Shown: positions 54,070 to 62,560 of the stretch, piece by piece
Position numbering within the stretch: the stretch's first letter is position 1
Layout: each line of letters starts with the position of its first letter
Origin: Bordetella flabilis
GTDB taxonomy: Bacteria; Pseudomonadota; Gammaproteobacteria; Burkholderiales; Burkholderiaceae_B
DNA length: 64,000 nt
NCBI RefSeq assembly: GCF_001676725.1
Contig: NZ_CP016172.1
Span: 310,001-374,000 of the forward strand
Reading direction: 5' to 3'
The notes under the pieces: generated by a model
Told to the model about the DNA's origin: nothing
What the model saw: the letters and a program-made list of their open reading frames with translations, nothing else
The model's database searches: none
Program-made: the position numbers and the translations under genes

Positions 54070-55578
54070 CTATGGCCTCATCGCGGCATACCGCGCGCGC
54101 AGTTCCGTCTTCAATACCTTGCCGTTGTTGTTCTTCGGCAGCGCGTCCACGCGCACATAGGCCTTGGGGCGCTTGAAGCGCGCGATGCGCGCAACGCACA
54201 GCGCATCCAGCTCGCCGTCCGTGACGGCATCGCCGGCCCGGTCCTGCACGACGATGAAGGCGATGACGTTCTCGCCCCATTCGGGGTCGGGCGTTCCGAT
54301 GACGGCGGTTTCCGCCACCGCGGGGTGCTCCAGCAAGACCTCTTCGACCTCACGCGGGTAGATATTGGAGCCGCCGCTGATGATGACGTCCTTGGAGCGA
54401 TCCAGCAGCGTAAGAAATCCATCGGCGTCGAAGTAGCCGATGTCGCCCGTATATAACCAGCCATCCCGCAGCGCCGACGCGGTGGCGCGTTCGTCGGCCC
54501 AATAACCCTGCATGACGGTGGCTCCGCGGACAATGACCTCGCCCGACACGCCGGCCGAAACGGCGCGGCCGTCCTCGTCGACCACCCGCACGTCGACCAC
54601 CGAGTGGCTGCGGCCCACGGAAGCCAGGCGGCCGTTGCCGGCGTGCCGCGCGGCCGTGATTTCCTGGCGCGTCATGCAGGTAATGGTCATGGGCGTTTCC
54701 CCCTGGCCGTAGATCTGCGCGAAGCAGGGTCCGAGGGCCGCGAGGGCCCGTTCGATGTCGGCGGCATACATCGGCCCGCCGCCATAGACTATGGACTTGA
54801 TGCCGGAGGGCGGGTGTGGCCGGCCCGCGGCTTCGTCGACCAGCCGCTTGACCATGGTGGGCGCGGCAAACATGCACAGGTCGCCCAGCGCGTGCGCCAG
54901 ATCGAGCACCTCGGCAGGGTCGAATCCGCCGGACGCGGGGACCACGTGCCGCGCCGCCGAGGCGGCGTAGGCGAAGGTATACAGTCCCGCGCCATGGGAT
55001 ATCGGCGCGGCGTACACATAGGCGTCCGTGCCGGCTACCGCTTCGACGTCGGAACGGTAGCTGACGCTCATGGCCAGCAGATTGGCGTGCGTCAGCATCG
55101 CGCCCTTGGGACGGCCGGTCGTCCCGCTGGTGTAGAACAGCCAGGCCAGATCGTCGTCGCGCGACCCGTGCATGCTGGCTTCGGCGAACGATTCCGGCGC
55201 CGGCAATGCGTTCACGTCGATGGCGCGGATCGTGGCGGGCAGCGCCATCTCGTCCAGGCGGTCGGAGACGATGGCGCGCGCCCCGCTGTGTTCGATCACA
55301 TAGGCGACTTCGCGCGCGTGCAGCTTGACGTTCACCGGGGTGATTACCAGCCCGGCCCATAGCGCGGCATAGAGCAGTTCCAGGTACTCCGGCCGGTTAC
55401 CCATGCACAGGACCACGCGGTCCCCCGGCGCCAGGCCCAGCGAGGCCAGCCAGCTGGCGCGCTGCCGCACGACGCGCAGCATGGTGCCGTAGTCGTACCG
55501 AACGGAAGCGCCGGCGAGCAGCGCGGGCCGTTGCGGCCAGGTTCTGGCCGCGCCTGCGAACAGTTTGGATATGTTCAT
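54070..55578 (-). CDS. Acyl-CoA synthetase (AMP-dependent ligase)
   Basis: This 502-residue member of the ANL superfamily activates a carboxylic acid to its CoA thioester. AMP-binding loop YTSGTTGRPKGAML near residue 148, the A5 region YGQGETPMT near 291, GWLYTGDIGYFDADG near 374, and the catalytic Lys in PKNNNGKVLK near 488 are all present. A typical LELLYAALWAGLVITPVN segment precedes them. The substrate is not deducible; close relatives act on medium/long-chain fatty or aromatic acids. It lies downstream of the ADP-ribosyltransferase-like gene with a 126-base gap. Confidence 0.88.
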   Translation of the reverse strand: MNISKLFAGAARTWPQRPALLAGASVRYDYGTMLRVVRQRASWLASLGLAPGDRVVLCMGNRPEYLELLYAALWAGLVITPVNVKLHAREVAYVIEHSGARAIVSDRLDEMALPATIRAIDVNALPAPESFAEASMHGSRDDDLAWLFYTSGTTGRPKGAMLTHANLLAMSVSYRSDVEAVAGTDAYVYAAPISHGAGLYTFAYAASAARHVVPASGGFDPAEVLDLAHALGDLCMFAAPTMVKRLVDEAAGRPHPPSGIKSIVYGGGPMYAADIERALAALGPCFAQIYGQGETPMTITCMTRQEITAARHAGNGRLASVGRSHSVVDVRVVDEDGRAVSAGVSGEVIVRGATVMQGYWADERATASALRDGWLYTGDIGYFDADGFLTLLDRSKDVIISGGSNIYPREVEEVLLEHPAVAETAVIGTPDPEWGENVIAFIVVQDRAGDAVTDGELDALCVARIARFKRPKAYVRVDALPKNNNGKVLKTELRARYAAMRP

Positions 55579-55704
55579 GGCATGTTCCTCTTTTCATCCC
55601 GGACGATCGCCGGTACCGGGACAGCTGGCGGTGGCCCCAATCATACGGGCTGCGCCCGCGCGTGTTGTGCGAGCGCCATGGGCGGCAAGTGGTCGCGGCT
55701 CGCG

Positions 55705-57963
55705 TCAGGCCGGCAAGGCGCTGACGGTCTTGATCAAGCGGTCAGGAATGCTTCCACCCATGTAGAAGATTTCGCTCTCTTCGTGCAGCAGGGTGTTTTG
55801 TATGGCGGCCCGCAGCGTGCCCGGCTGTATCTTGCCTTGCTGCACCAGGCGCGGCCCTTCGTTCAGCAGGATGTCTTCGACGGTGCGGAAATCGCCCGGC
55901 GCCGACGTGGTGTCGATGGCGAAGAGATGCGGTTCCGGCCGTTCCTTGCCGAAGCGCACGGCGACGGAGCGGTCGGCGCTGAGCGATAGGACCTTGCCGC
56001 AGCTGCCGCCCGTCGACGCCGAATGCACAATGCAGGCGACCAGGATATCGTCGCCGGTGGTGCCTGGGCGGATGCTGACACCGGCCTGCAGCATTTTTCG
56101 CCCCGCGTTGCCGCTGTGGCCCCGGTACACCCGCGATGGCACCGGGCGCGCGGCCGCCGCCTGCAGCGTGCGCCGGATGCTCTCAGGCGTCGCGGTCTTT
56201 CCGGCCGCGCCGGTGCGCGCCAGGTGTTCGTAGATGCCGTCCAGCAGCAGCCTTGGGTCGGCGCCCTGCATTGTGGCGGCGGTTTCCTTCAGCGCCGTGA
56301 GCATCGCGCGCTTGCCGAGCGGAGCAAGATGGCCGATGCCCCGCAGCAGCTCCCGGGCCGAGAACACCGGCACGACGAAGTCGGCGGCTTCGCGCGCCCC
56401 CTGCAATAGCAAGGCCTTCAGGCTGAAGTGCCGCACCACCGAGCGCAGGCCGGCCTTCACCATCTCCCTGACGCCCTGGCCGACCGCGGCGCGGATGGCG
56501 CCAGCCGCCGCGGCCACGCCCGCCGGGCCACCCAGGCCTATCATCGCCACGCTGGCGACGGTCAGCGCCAGCCCGACCGAGTCCCACGCGATGTCCTCGA
56601 ATTGCACCCGGTAACCCGGGTCCCATTTCAACTGGTGGTAGACATCGTAGAAGGGAATGATCGTTCCCATGATGGATTCGCCCCAGGAGGCTTGGTAGTT
56701 GTCTTTTTTCCACTGCGTGATGGCCGTGCCCAGCGCCTGCTTGCGTTGCCCGATGACCAGCTCGCGCAATGGCATGGCGTCGCGGCGCGCGGCACGGACC
56801 ACGTATTCCGCGCCCGGGCCTCCGGTGCCGCCCGGGTCCTGCGCTGCAAGGCCATACGCCCGCAGCACCGCGCTTGCATGCAGTTCGCCATCGGCGCGGA
56901 CCACGGCGCCCGCCAGGCGTTTCACTGTGCCGCGGGCGTCGACATGGACGAATTGGCCGCCCGGCAATTCGGCGATGAAGGACGGTCCCAGGCTCCGGCC
57001 CGACGCGGACAGGATCGCTCCCGATGGCAGGCGGTGCGCGCCGGAGGGAAACTGCGTCACTTCCTCCACGTGCCAGAGGCGGGTCGGCGCTTCGTACAGG
57101 CGCAGCGCATGCACCCCCGCGCGGTCGGCATCCGCGATGGCGCTGAGCGTGCTGAAGCGGTCCAGATGGGATTCGATATAGCGGGCGAACTGGCCGTAGT
57201 ACCGGGTGCGGACCTCGGGGTCGTCCTTGTAGTGCTCGATCAAGTCCTTTACAGGAACCGGCGTGGGCGATGGCCGCTGCGCGATGGCGTATGGCAGGCC
57301 GGCCGCCGAGCGCTCCAGCACATAGGCGGTGGCCAGGGCGCTTCGATCCTGGAACGCCGGCACCGGCGGCGGATCCAGGGCCAGGGACCATTGCTCCTGG
57401 TAGGCCCGCAGCCGGGTCGCTTCTCCGATGCCGGGACCAGCGTCGTTGGCCCTGGCCCAGGCCGCCGCTTCTTCGCGCCACAGCGCGATGGACGCCGACC
57501 GTGCGTCGTAGTCCCGGGGTGAGCGCTGCGCCTTGCGATGGACGGCATTCGCCGCGAAAAGCAGATTGTCCTGCCCCATTGCCTTCGCCTTCGGACCCAC
57601 CAGGACACGCGCCGCCGCGATCCGCGCGCCGATAAGCGAGCGCGGGTCCGCTTGCGTGTCCACATCCGGCGTTTGCAGGGCGGTGGGGCGGCACGCCGAT
57701 GTTTGATCGGCCTTGGCGATATCCGCTGTTGCGGCCGCCGCGCGGCTGTTCATCGCCGCCTGTACTCCCGTGTCACGTCGCCGGCGCGCGGCGCGATGAG
57801 GGTCGTGAACCGGCCACGCTGCGAAGGCTTCCGCCTGCCGTTCGACAGTGGCGGATCGCGCGTGCGTCAGGATGACGGAGGCGCGCCCGGCGGGCGGGAG
57901 GGAGGCGGATAGGGGCGGGGTGGCGTGGGAGGGTGGAGCGGACAGTCGGAACAGCGAAGACAT
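55705..57963 (-). CDS. Predicted ADP-ribosyltransferase toxin/effector (cholera/pertussis toxin A-like C-terminus)
   Basis: This is a 752-residue protein. The last 145 residues carry the whole R-S-E signature: VYRGHS (Arg614), VLSLSAD (Ser660, Ser662) and HEESEIFYMGGSIPDRL (Glu729-x-Glu731). The final block closely follows the cholera toxin sequence DEQEVSALGGIP, and the GGSC before the serine motif recalls pertussis toxin S1. E-x-E predicts arginine as acceptor. The first about 80 residues are Pro/Ala/Arg-rich and disordered, with no signal peptide. Residues about 100-440 are helical and of unknown type, and about 461-495 is a hydrophobic Ala/Gly segment (LALTVASVAMIGLGG) that might insert into membranes. 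Start ATG 57963 has GAGG upstream. No B subunits or immunity gene are adjacent. Type III/VI delivery is inferred only. Confidence 0.8.
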   Translation of the reverse strand: MSSLFRLSAPPSHATPPLSASLPPAGRASVILTHARSATVERQAEAFAAWPVHDPHRAARRRRDTGVQAAMNSRAAAATADIAKADQTSACRPTALQTPDVDTQADPRSLIGARIAAARVLVGPKAKAMGQDNLLFAANAVHRKAQRSPRDYDARSASIALWREEAAAWARANDAGPGIGEATRLRAYQEQWSLALDPPPVPAFQDRSALATAYVLERSAAGLPYAIAQRPSPTPVPVKDLIEHYKDDPEVRTRYYGQFARYIESHLDRFSTLSAIADADRAGVHALRLYEAPTRLWHVEEVTQFPSGAHRLPSGAILSASGRSLGPSFIAELPGGQFVHVDARGTVKRLAGAVVRADGELHASAVLRAYGLAAQDPGGTGGPGAEYVVRAARRDAMPLRELVIGQRKQALGTAITQWKKDNYQASWGESIMGTIIPFYDVYHQLKWDPGYRVQFEDIAWDSVGLALTVASVAMIGLGGPAGVAAAAGAIRAAVGQGVREMVKAGLRSVVRHFSLKALLLQGAREAADFVVPVFSARELLRGIGHLAPLGKRAMLTALKETAATMQGADPRLLLDGIYEHLARTGAAGKTATPESIRRTLQAAAARPVPSRVYRGHSGNAGRKMLQAGVSIRPGTTGDDILVACIVHSASTGGSCGKVLSLSADRSVAVRFGKERPEPHLFAIDTTSAPGDFRTVEDILLNEGPRLVQQGKIQPGTLRAAIQNTLLHEESEIFYMGGSIPDRLIKTVSALPA

Positions 57964-58084
57964 GAAACCTCATGAAGCGGACGGACGAGGCGGCGCGTCA
58001 TGATTTCAGGAGCTTGGGCCATGCCGCTGCCGTGAGCGGGCATGAGTGGCGCCGGCGGCATTTTCGTTGCCTCGGCCAGGGTGG

Positions 58085-58122
58085 GGCCGCCCGCTTTGCC
58101 GGCTGTCGCGCAGCGGGCGGCC
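58085..58122 (-). terminator. Stable hairpin after the cupin gene
   Basis: GGCCGCCCGCT (58085-58095) and AGCGGGCGGCC (58112-58122) pair perfectly over 11 bases with a 16-base loop. It lies 28 bases after the cupin stop and 120 bases before the ADP-ribosyltransferase start, so it separates the GNAT-MFS-oxygenase-cupin operon from the toxin gene. No T-run is present. Confidence 0.5.
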
Positions 58123-58150
58123 TGCCGCTCCCCGAGCGGCGATGCTTGCG

Positions 58151-58492
58151 TCAGGCTATCGCCAGCGCGTCCGCCGATTCCCGTAGCTGCGGGGCCAGCC
58201 GCTCGAACGCGATCAGGTAGATGGCGCCCTGGGACGACGCCGTCGACCCGTGGATGGTGCCTCCTGGAAGATCGATGACATCGCCCTTCGTGCAAAAGTA
58301 CTCCACCCCGTCCGCGTAGACGGTCAGTCCGCCGTCGACGATGATCAGCGTTTCGTCGGTGGGGTGGCTGTGCGTGCGGTGTTCCTTGCCGGGCGCGTCG
58401 CGCTGCACCTCGATGCAACCTTGACGGGGCAGCAGCGCCCGCAAGTCCGTTGCCAGTCCGATATCGCCAAGCAGTCCCTTGATGATTTCCAT
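58151..58492 (-). CDS. Small cupin protein
   Basis: This 113-residue single cupin fits both family motifs exactly: HSHPTDE (H-x-H-x3-E, near residue 41) and GDVIDLPGGTIH (G-x5-P-x-G-x2-H, near 69). The His/Glu set should bind a divalent metal. It starts 13 bases after the haem-oxygenase-like gene and is the last gene of that operon. Small cupins of this type act as dioxygenases, isomerases or sensors; the neighbour suggests a role in the same small-molecule pathway. Confidence 0.82.
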   Translation of the reverse strand: MEIIKGLLGDIGLATDLRALLPRQGCIEVQRDAPGKEHRTHSHPTDETLIIVDGGLTVYADGVEYFCTKGDVIDLPGGTIHGSTASSQGAIYLIAFERLAPQLRESADALAIA

Positions 58493-58505
58493 GGTGTCCT
58501 CCGTC

Positions 58506-59240
58506 TCAGATTTCCGAAGCCACGTCGGCGGCGCGCATCGCATGGAAAGGGCAGCCGGTGGTGGGGCGGTTGTCGTCACCGAGGAAATACTGCTTGTACT
58601 CCCGGTTCGCCGGATCGCCGTAGGCGCCAAGGTCGCGCGAGGGCGGGATCATGTCGTACTTCTCCAGCCGCGTCCTGACCTTGGACACGCTGGCATCGCG
58701 CGCCTTCTGCGTGCCGAGGATGCCGTCAAAGACCCAACGCGGCTGGAAAGTGACCATGAGGGAACTGGAGCGCCGGCTCTGGCGCTGTACGTGCGCGGGC
58801 GTATTGCACACGACGAAAATGGGTTCGCCCGCGAAGCTGAACTCCCATTCGGGCGTATCGAGTTCGGCTGGGATATCGGCCGGCCATTCGGCTTCGTCCA
58901 GCGACGACAGGCGTCCCAGCATGGCCCAGAACTTGGCCCGGTACGCCTCCAGCGGCAGCAGGGGCCTGGGGCGAAAGAATACGACCAACGATGTGTTGGG
59001 ACCGAAGCTGCGCGCTTCCTCCACATAGCGGCGAAGATTGACGGCAAGTCCTTCCACGTCCTCCTCGTCGAGGAACAGATAGCGCAGCTGGTCCGCGCGG
59101 AACCCGGCTACCCCGAAGATGCACGGGAAAGCACGGGTGTCGCTGTTGAAGCTGGCAGCCAGCTCCTGAAAAAGGATGGCCTGCCACGTTCCTTCGGCGT
59201 AGCGCTCCTGCACTTGTATACGGCTTAGATAGTCTTTCAC
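58506..59240 (-). CDS. YqcI/YcgG family protein, GntA-like haem-dependent N-oxygenase candidate
   Basis: This is a 244-residue protein. AFPCIFGVAGF near residue 37 and GCPFHAM near 229 are the two family-defining motifs of YqcI/YcgG. Characterised members (GntA in guanitoxin synthesis, the arginine hydroxylases DcsA and AglA, as I recall them) are haem enzymes that hydroxylate guanidine or amine nitrogen. That function is an inference here. Length and motif order are normal for the family. It lies between an MFS transporter and a cupin on the same strand, with an acetyltransferase at the operon head, which looks like a small biosynthetic or detoxification cluster. Confidence 0.75.
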   Translation of the reverse strand: MKDYLSRIQVQERYAEGTWQAILFQELAASFNSDTRAFPCIFGVAGFRADQLRYLFLDEEDVEGLAVNLRRYVEEARSFGPNTSLVVFFRPRPLLPLEAYRAKFWAMLGRLSSLDEAEWPADIPAELDTPEWEFSFAGEPIFVVCNTPAHVQRQSRRSSSLMVTFQPRWVFDGILGTQKARDASVSKVRTRLEKYDMIPPSRDLGAYGDPANREYKQYFLGDDNRPTTGCPFHAMRAADVASEI

Positions 59241-59330
59241 GGCTGTGTCTACCCTTTCTGGTTGAGGGAAATGAATCGACCCGCCATGACGTGCGCGCGG
59301 CGCCCGGCCGCATCGGCACGGAAAGAGAGA

Positions 59331-60626
59331 CTAGCCTTGATGCAGCACGCGCATCGCCGCCGCGCCGATACAGCCCAGGGCCGAGATGGCCGCCATGAGG
59401 ACAACGAATCCGGTATAGCTCTGGGCGGTGTAGACCAGATGGCCAGGGGCGCCTGTGGCGGAAGCCATCAGCAGCATGCCCACCAGCGGCTGAACGAGGG
59501 CAGCCGTAATGCCGGCGAGCGTGGTATTGAACGACGCTCCGATGCCGATCATCTCGGTGGAGTAAAGCTTCCTGACGGACTTCAATACCAGCGGTACGGT
59601 GCCGCCTGCAACGAAGCCAAGCGCGCAGAAGCACGCAATGGCATACGTGTAGCCCAGCGCCGAGAGCAATGCCGGGAGCAGGGTCAGCAGTATGGCCGCG
59701 CGAACCAGGCAGTTCCACATCAGCGCGCGACGCACATTGGCCACCCGGTCGGACATATGGCCCAGGACGATAGACCCGACCACATTGCTGACCAGGAAGG
59801 CCAGGATGCAAGTGCTGGCCTGCTCTTTACTGACGGCCAGCGTATCGCGGACCATGGGTAGGCCCCATACTCCAGATAGCGTAGTGACAGAAGCGAAGTG
59901 CGAAGCGAAAACCGTCGCGCATCCCCAGCTGTCGCGGTTGCGCAGGCGGCTGCGGAACAGCCCTATGGTGCGCATGAACCTGGCCGGCATATCCTTGATG
60001 GCCAGGGGCTGCTGGTCGGCGCGCGAGAACACCATGAAGGACGCGGCCAGCGTAATCCCAATGGCGCAGGCCACGATGGCGAAGCACTCGCGCCAACCCA
60101 GGCCGGACACCGCGACGGCCAGCGGCGTGGTCGCCATGGCGCCACCTACATAGCCTGAAACCTGCGACAAGCCGGACATGAGGCCGAAGCGGCTTTGCCG
60201 GAACTTCAGGGCGACCAGTTTCAGCATGGCGGTGAAGACCAGTGCGTCGCCGCACGCCACCACCAGGCGCGCCGCGAACGCCGCGGGCACGCTGGGCGCC
60301 ATGGCGAAGCACACGGTGCCGGTCAAGGACACCAGCAGGCTGCCCAGCAGCACGCGCCGCACCCCAAGGGTGTCGACCAATATGCCGGCGGGTATCTGCA
60401 TGGCCAGGTAGCCATAGAAATAGCCCGAAGCCAGCACGCCCAGGCCCGCCGCATCGATGGAGAAAGACCGGGAGAGCTCGGTCAGCATGGATTGGGGCGC
60501 CAGCCGCTGCATGAACGCGATGGCGTAGGCCACCGCGATCAGCATCCAGGACGCGTAGGCGCGCGCCGACGGCCGGTCGGCCTCGAGCGCGGCCGGCGGT
60601 GGCGCCAACGAGACAACCTTGCTCAT
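59331..60626 (-). CDS. MFS transporter of the GntA-like operon
   Basis: This is a 431-residue, 12-helix transporter. YASWMLIAVAYAIAFMQRLAPQSML is helix 1 (in part), the motif A-like loop AGILVDTLGVRR follows helix 2, and GLMSGLSQVSGYVGGAMATTPLA is the helix 5 region. Its start overlaps the stop of the acetyltransferase gene (ATGA). It resembles anion/nitrate-sugar-phosphate-type MFS proteins and may export the product or import the substrate of the operon. Confidence 0.84.
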   Translation of the reverse strand: MSKVVSLAPPPAALEADRPSARAYASWMLIAVAYAIAFMQRLAPQSMLTELSRSFSIDAAGLGVLASGYFYGYLAMQIPAGILVDTLGVRRVLLGSLLVSLTGTVCFAMAPSVPAAFAARLVVACGDALVFTAMLKLVALKFRQSRFGLMSGLSQVSGYVGGAMATTPLAVAVSGLGWRECFAIVACAIGITLAASFMVFSRADQQPLAIKDMPARFMRTIGLFRSRLRNRDSWGCATVFASHFASVTTLSGVWGLPMVRDTLAVSKEQASTCILAFLVSNVVGSIVLGHMSDRVANVRRALMWNCLVRAAILLTLLPALLSALGYTYAIACFCALGFVAGGTVPLVLKSVRKLYSTEMIGIGASFNTTLAGITAALVQPLVGMLLMASATGAPGHLVYTAQSYTGFVVLMAAISALGCIGAAAMRVLHQG

Positions 60627-61342
60627 GACAGGGTCGGTCGGCGTACGATCCCGAGGGAGAACAGTGCGTCGCCGGCACTCGGGGCCAGCTCGGCGATGCG
60701 CTTGCCCACATGCGTCGCCGCCCCGCGATAGGGCGGCTTGCGGTGCTTGATGTGGCCGTAGACGTCGCGCATGACGAGCGCCGGCAGCTCCAGCACGCGG
60801 TCCGGATATAGCCGCTTGGCAGCCAGCACGGCCAGGGCAAGCAGGCCGGCCCGTCCGCCGTTTTCTTTAGGCGGGTCGGCCTGCAGGTCCGGGACGACCT
60901 CGGCACACCGGCGCGCGTTGGCCAGTGCGACGATGGCATTGCGTGTCCGCCAGCAGTACAGCAGCCGCGATTGATGCGGCCGCTGGCGAAAGGCCTCAGC
61001 GAAGATCAGGTCTGTGACATCGCTGTACAACCCCAGGCCCTGGTAGGGCGGCGCCAGTTCCGTACCGGATCGGTACAGGCAAAGGTCGCCGTTCATGTCG
61101 AAGTACTGGTAGATCGAAAACCCCACGAGCTCCTTGTCGGCGTGAATCATCACCAGGCCATAGCCACTGCGAAAGGGGCTGTGGGTCGACGTCCAATGCG
61201 GCGCGGTGACGTCCCAATTCATACCGATAAGGCGGTTGAAGGCGTCCATGGTGGCGGCGCGCTCTTCGACCGGGAAATCCTCGGCGCGTGGAAACGACCG
61301 AAGCGTAATGGTTTTCCCGTTCGAGAGAAGCTTGATCGGCAT
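60623..61342 (-). CDS. GNAT-like acyltransferase
   Basis: This 239-residue protein shows GNAT-fold features: ELVGFSIYQYFDMNGDLCLY, the acyl-CoA loop PPYQGLGLYSDV near residue 98, and the late segment TRNAIVALANARRC, where relatives read N..A...Y...GF. The C-terminal about 100 residues are extra relative to a minimal GNAT. It is first in the operon and translationally coupled to the MFS gene. The start at MPIKLLSNGK follows a clear gap of non-family sequence. Substrate unknown. Confidence 0.65.
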   Translation of the reverse strand: MPIKLLSNGKTITLRSFPRAEDFPVEERAATMDAFNRLIGMNWDVTAPHWTSTHSPFRSGYGLVMIHADKELVGFSIYQYFDMNGDLCLYRSGTELAPPYQGLGLYSDVTDLIFAEAFRQRPHQSRLLYCWRTRNAIVALANARRCAEVVPDLQADPPKENGGRAGLLALAVLAAKRLYPDRVLELPALVMRDVYGHIKHRKPPYRGAATHVGKRIAELAPSAGDALFSLGIVRRPTLS

Positions 61343-61546
61343 CGCGCAGCCCTGCCTTCTATATCGTTTTTTTTGATCGAAACCTGCTGGTTGGCACGCG
61401 CTTCGCGGGCTGGCCCAACGGTGGCTTCTTTCCCCATGGCATCGCGATTCTCGAGCATCCACCGAATATGGTTCGCTGGTTTACGGTCAAATTTCGATAG
61501 AATTGGGCCAACCCTCGTTTCCGCCCCCTTGGCCCTGTAGCAGCTT
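61343..61546. promoter_or_regulatory. Divergent control region of the GntA-like operon and its AraC regulator
   Basis: These 204 bases between two divergent starts contain an unusual run of T residues (61366-61373) and a second AT-rich patch near 61486-61503 (AAATTTCGATAGAAT). TATAGA on the minus strand and TAGAAT on the + strand are possible -10 boxes. The paired layout suggests that the regulator on the right controls the operon on the left. Confidence 0.45.
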
Positions 61547-62548
61547 ATGCACGCGCCCGTCATCGCCGTTATCGCATTCGACCGGATCAGCGCGTTTCAT
61601 CTGTCGGTGCCCTGTGCCGTATTCGGCCGCTACGGCGGCGTGCCGGGCGCGCCCAAATTCCAGCTGAAAGTGTGCTCAGCCGAGCAGGAAACCCTGATGA
61701 CCACGTCGGGTTTTTCCCTGGTGGCAACGCCGTCGCTGGAGATCACCCGGACCGCCGATGTGGTGGTGGTGCCCAGTTGGCGCGACCCGCGCGAGACACC
61801 GCCCGCGCCGCTGGTGGAAGCCGTCGCGGCGGCGCATGCGCGCGGCGCGCGGGTGGTCGGCCTGTGCGTGGGCGCCTATGTCCTGGCGGCGGCGGGCATC
61901 CTGGACGGCCGGCGCGCCACCACCCACTTCGCCTGGGCCGACCACTTTGCCCGGACTTATCCCAAAGTCAAGGTGGAGCCCTCGGTGCTCTACGTCGATG
62001 ATGGCAACGCCACCACGTCGGCAGGCACGGCGGCCGGCATCGACTGTTGCCTGCATATCGTGCGGGCCCTGTACGGCGCCAAGGTCGCCGACTTCGCCGC
62101 TCGGCGCCTGGTCGTGCCGCCGCATCGTCATGGTTCGCAGACCCAGCTGGCGTCGCAGCCTTTCCCGACCGAAGGGTCCGGCTTTCGCCTGGCCGAGCTG
62201 CTGGACTGGCTGCGCGGCACCATCGTCGAGAAGCACACGGCGGATAGCCTGGCGGAACGGCTGGCGATGAGCCGGCGCACCTTCAACCGGCGCTTCCTGT
62301 CCCTGACCGGATGCAGCCTGGGCGAATGGCTGCTGGCGGAACGGCTGCGCCTGGCGCAAAAGCTGCTGGAGACCACCGAACTGCCGCTGGAGGTCATCGC
62401 CGCCAAGGCCGGCCTGGGCAGCGGATCGTCGCTGCGGCAACATTTCTCCCGGAACTTCCAGGTCTCGCCATCCGCATATCGGCGGCAGTTTCGCGGCGGA
62501 CCCGGCCGCACGCCGGGCCGGGAAGACGCTCCATCCATCACAACCTGA
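61547..62548 (+). CDS. GlxA/FtrA-type AraC-family regulator with DJ-1/PfpI domain
   Basis: This is a 333-residue regulator. The N-terminal half is a DJ-1/PfpI-like sensing domain with GLCVGAYVLAAAGILDGRRAT near residue 105 (nucleophile-elbow Cys). The C-terminal half is an AraC double helix-turn-helix with LAERLAMSRRTFNRRFLSLTGCSLGEWL and SSLRQHFSRNFQVSPSAYRRQF. Such proteins sense small nitrogenous metabolites (choline, arginine, glycine betaine types) in some bacteria. Being divergent from the GntA-like operon it is the likely controller. Confidence 0.88.
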   Translation: MHAPVIAVIAFDRISAFHLSVPCAVFGRYGGVPGAPKFQLKVCSAEQETLMTTSGFSLVATPSLEITRTADVVVVPSWRDPRETPPAPLVEAVAAAHARGARVVGLCVGAYVLAAAGILDGRRATTHFAWADHFARTYPKVKVEPSVLYVDDGNATTSAGTAAGIDCCLHIVRALYGAKVADFAARRLVVPPHRHGSQTQLASQPFPTEGSGFRLAELLDWLRGTIVEKHTADSLAERLAMSRRTFNRRFLSLTGCSLGEWLLAERLRLAQKLLETTELPLEVIAAKAGLGSGSSLRQHFSRNFQVSPSAYRRQFRGGPGRTPGREDAPSITT

Positions 62549-62560
62549 GCACCATCGCGC

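Noticed and set aside
57867..58418. 183-codon minus-strand frame between the cupin and ART genes
   Set aside because: It is an Arg/Pro-rich shadow overlapping the cupin gene in another frame, with no motif.
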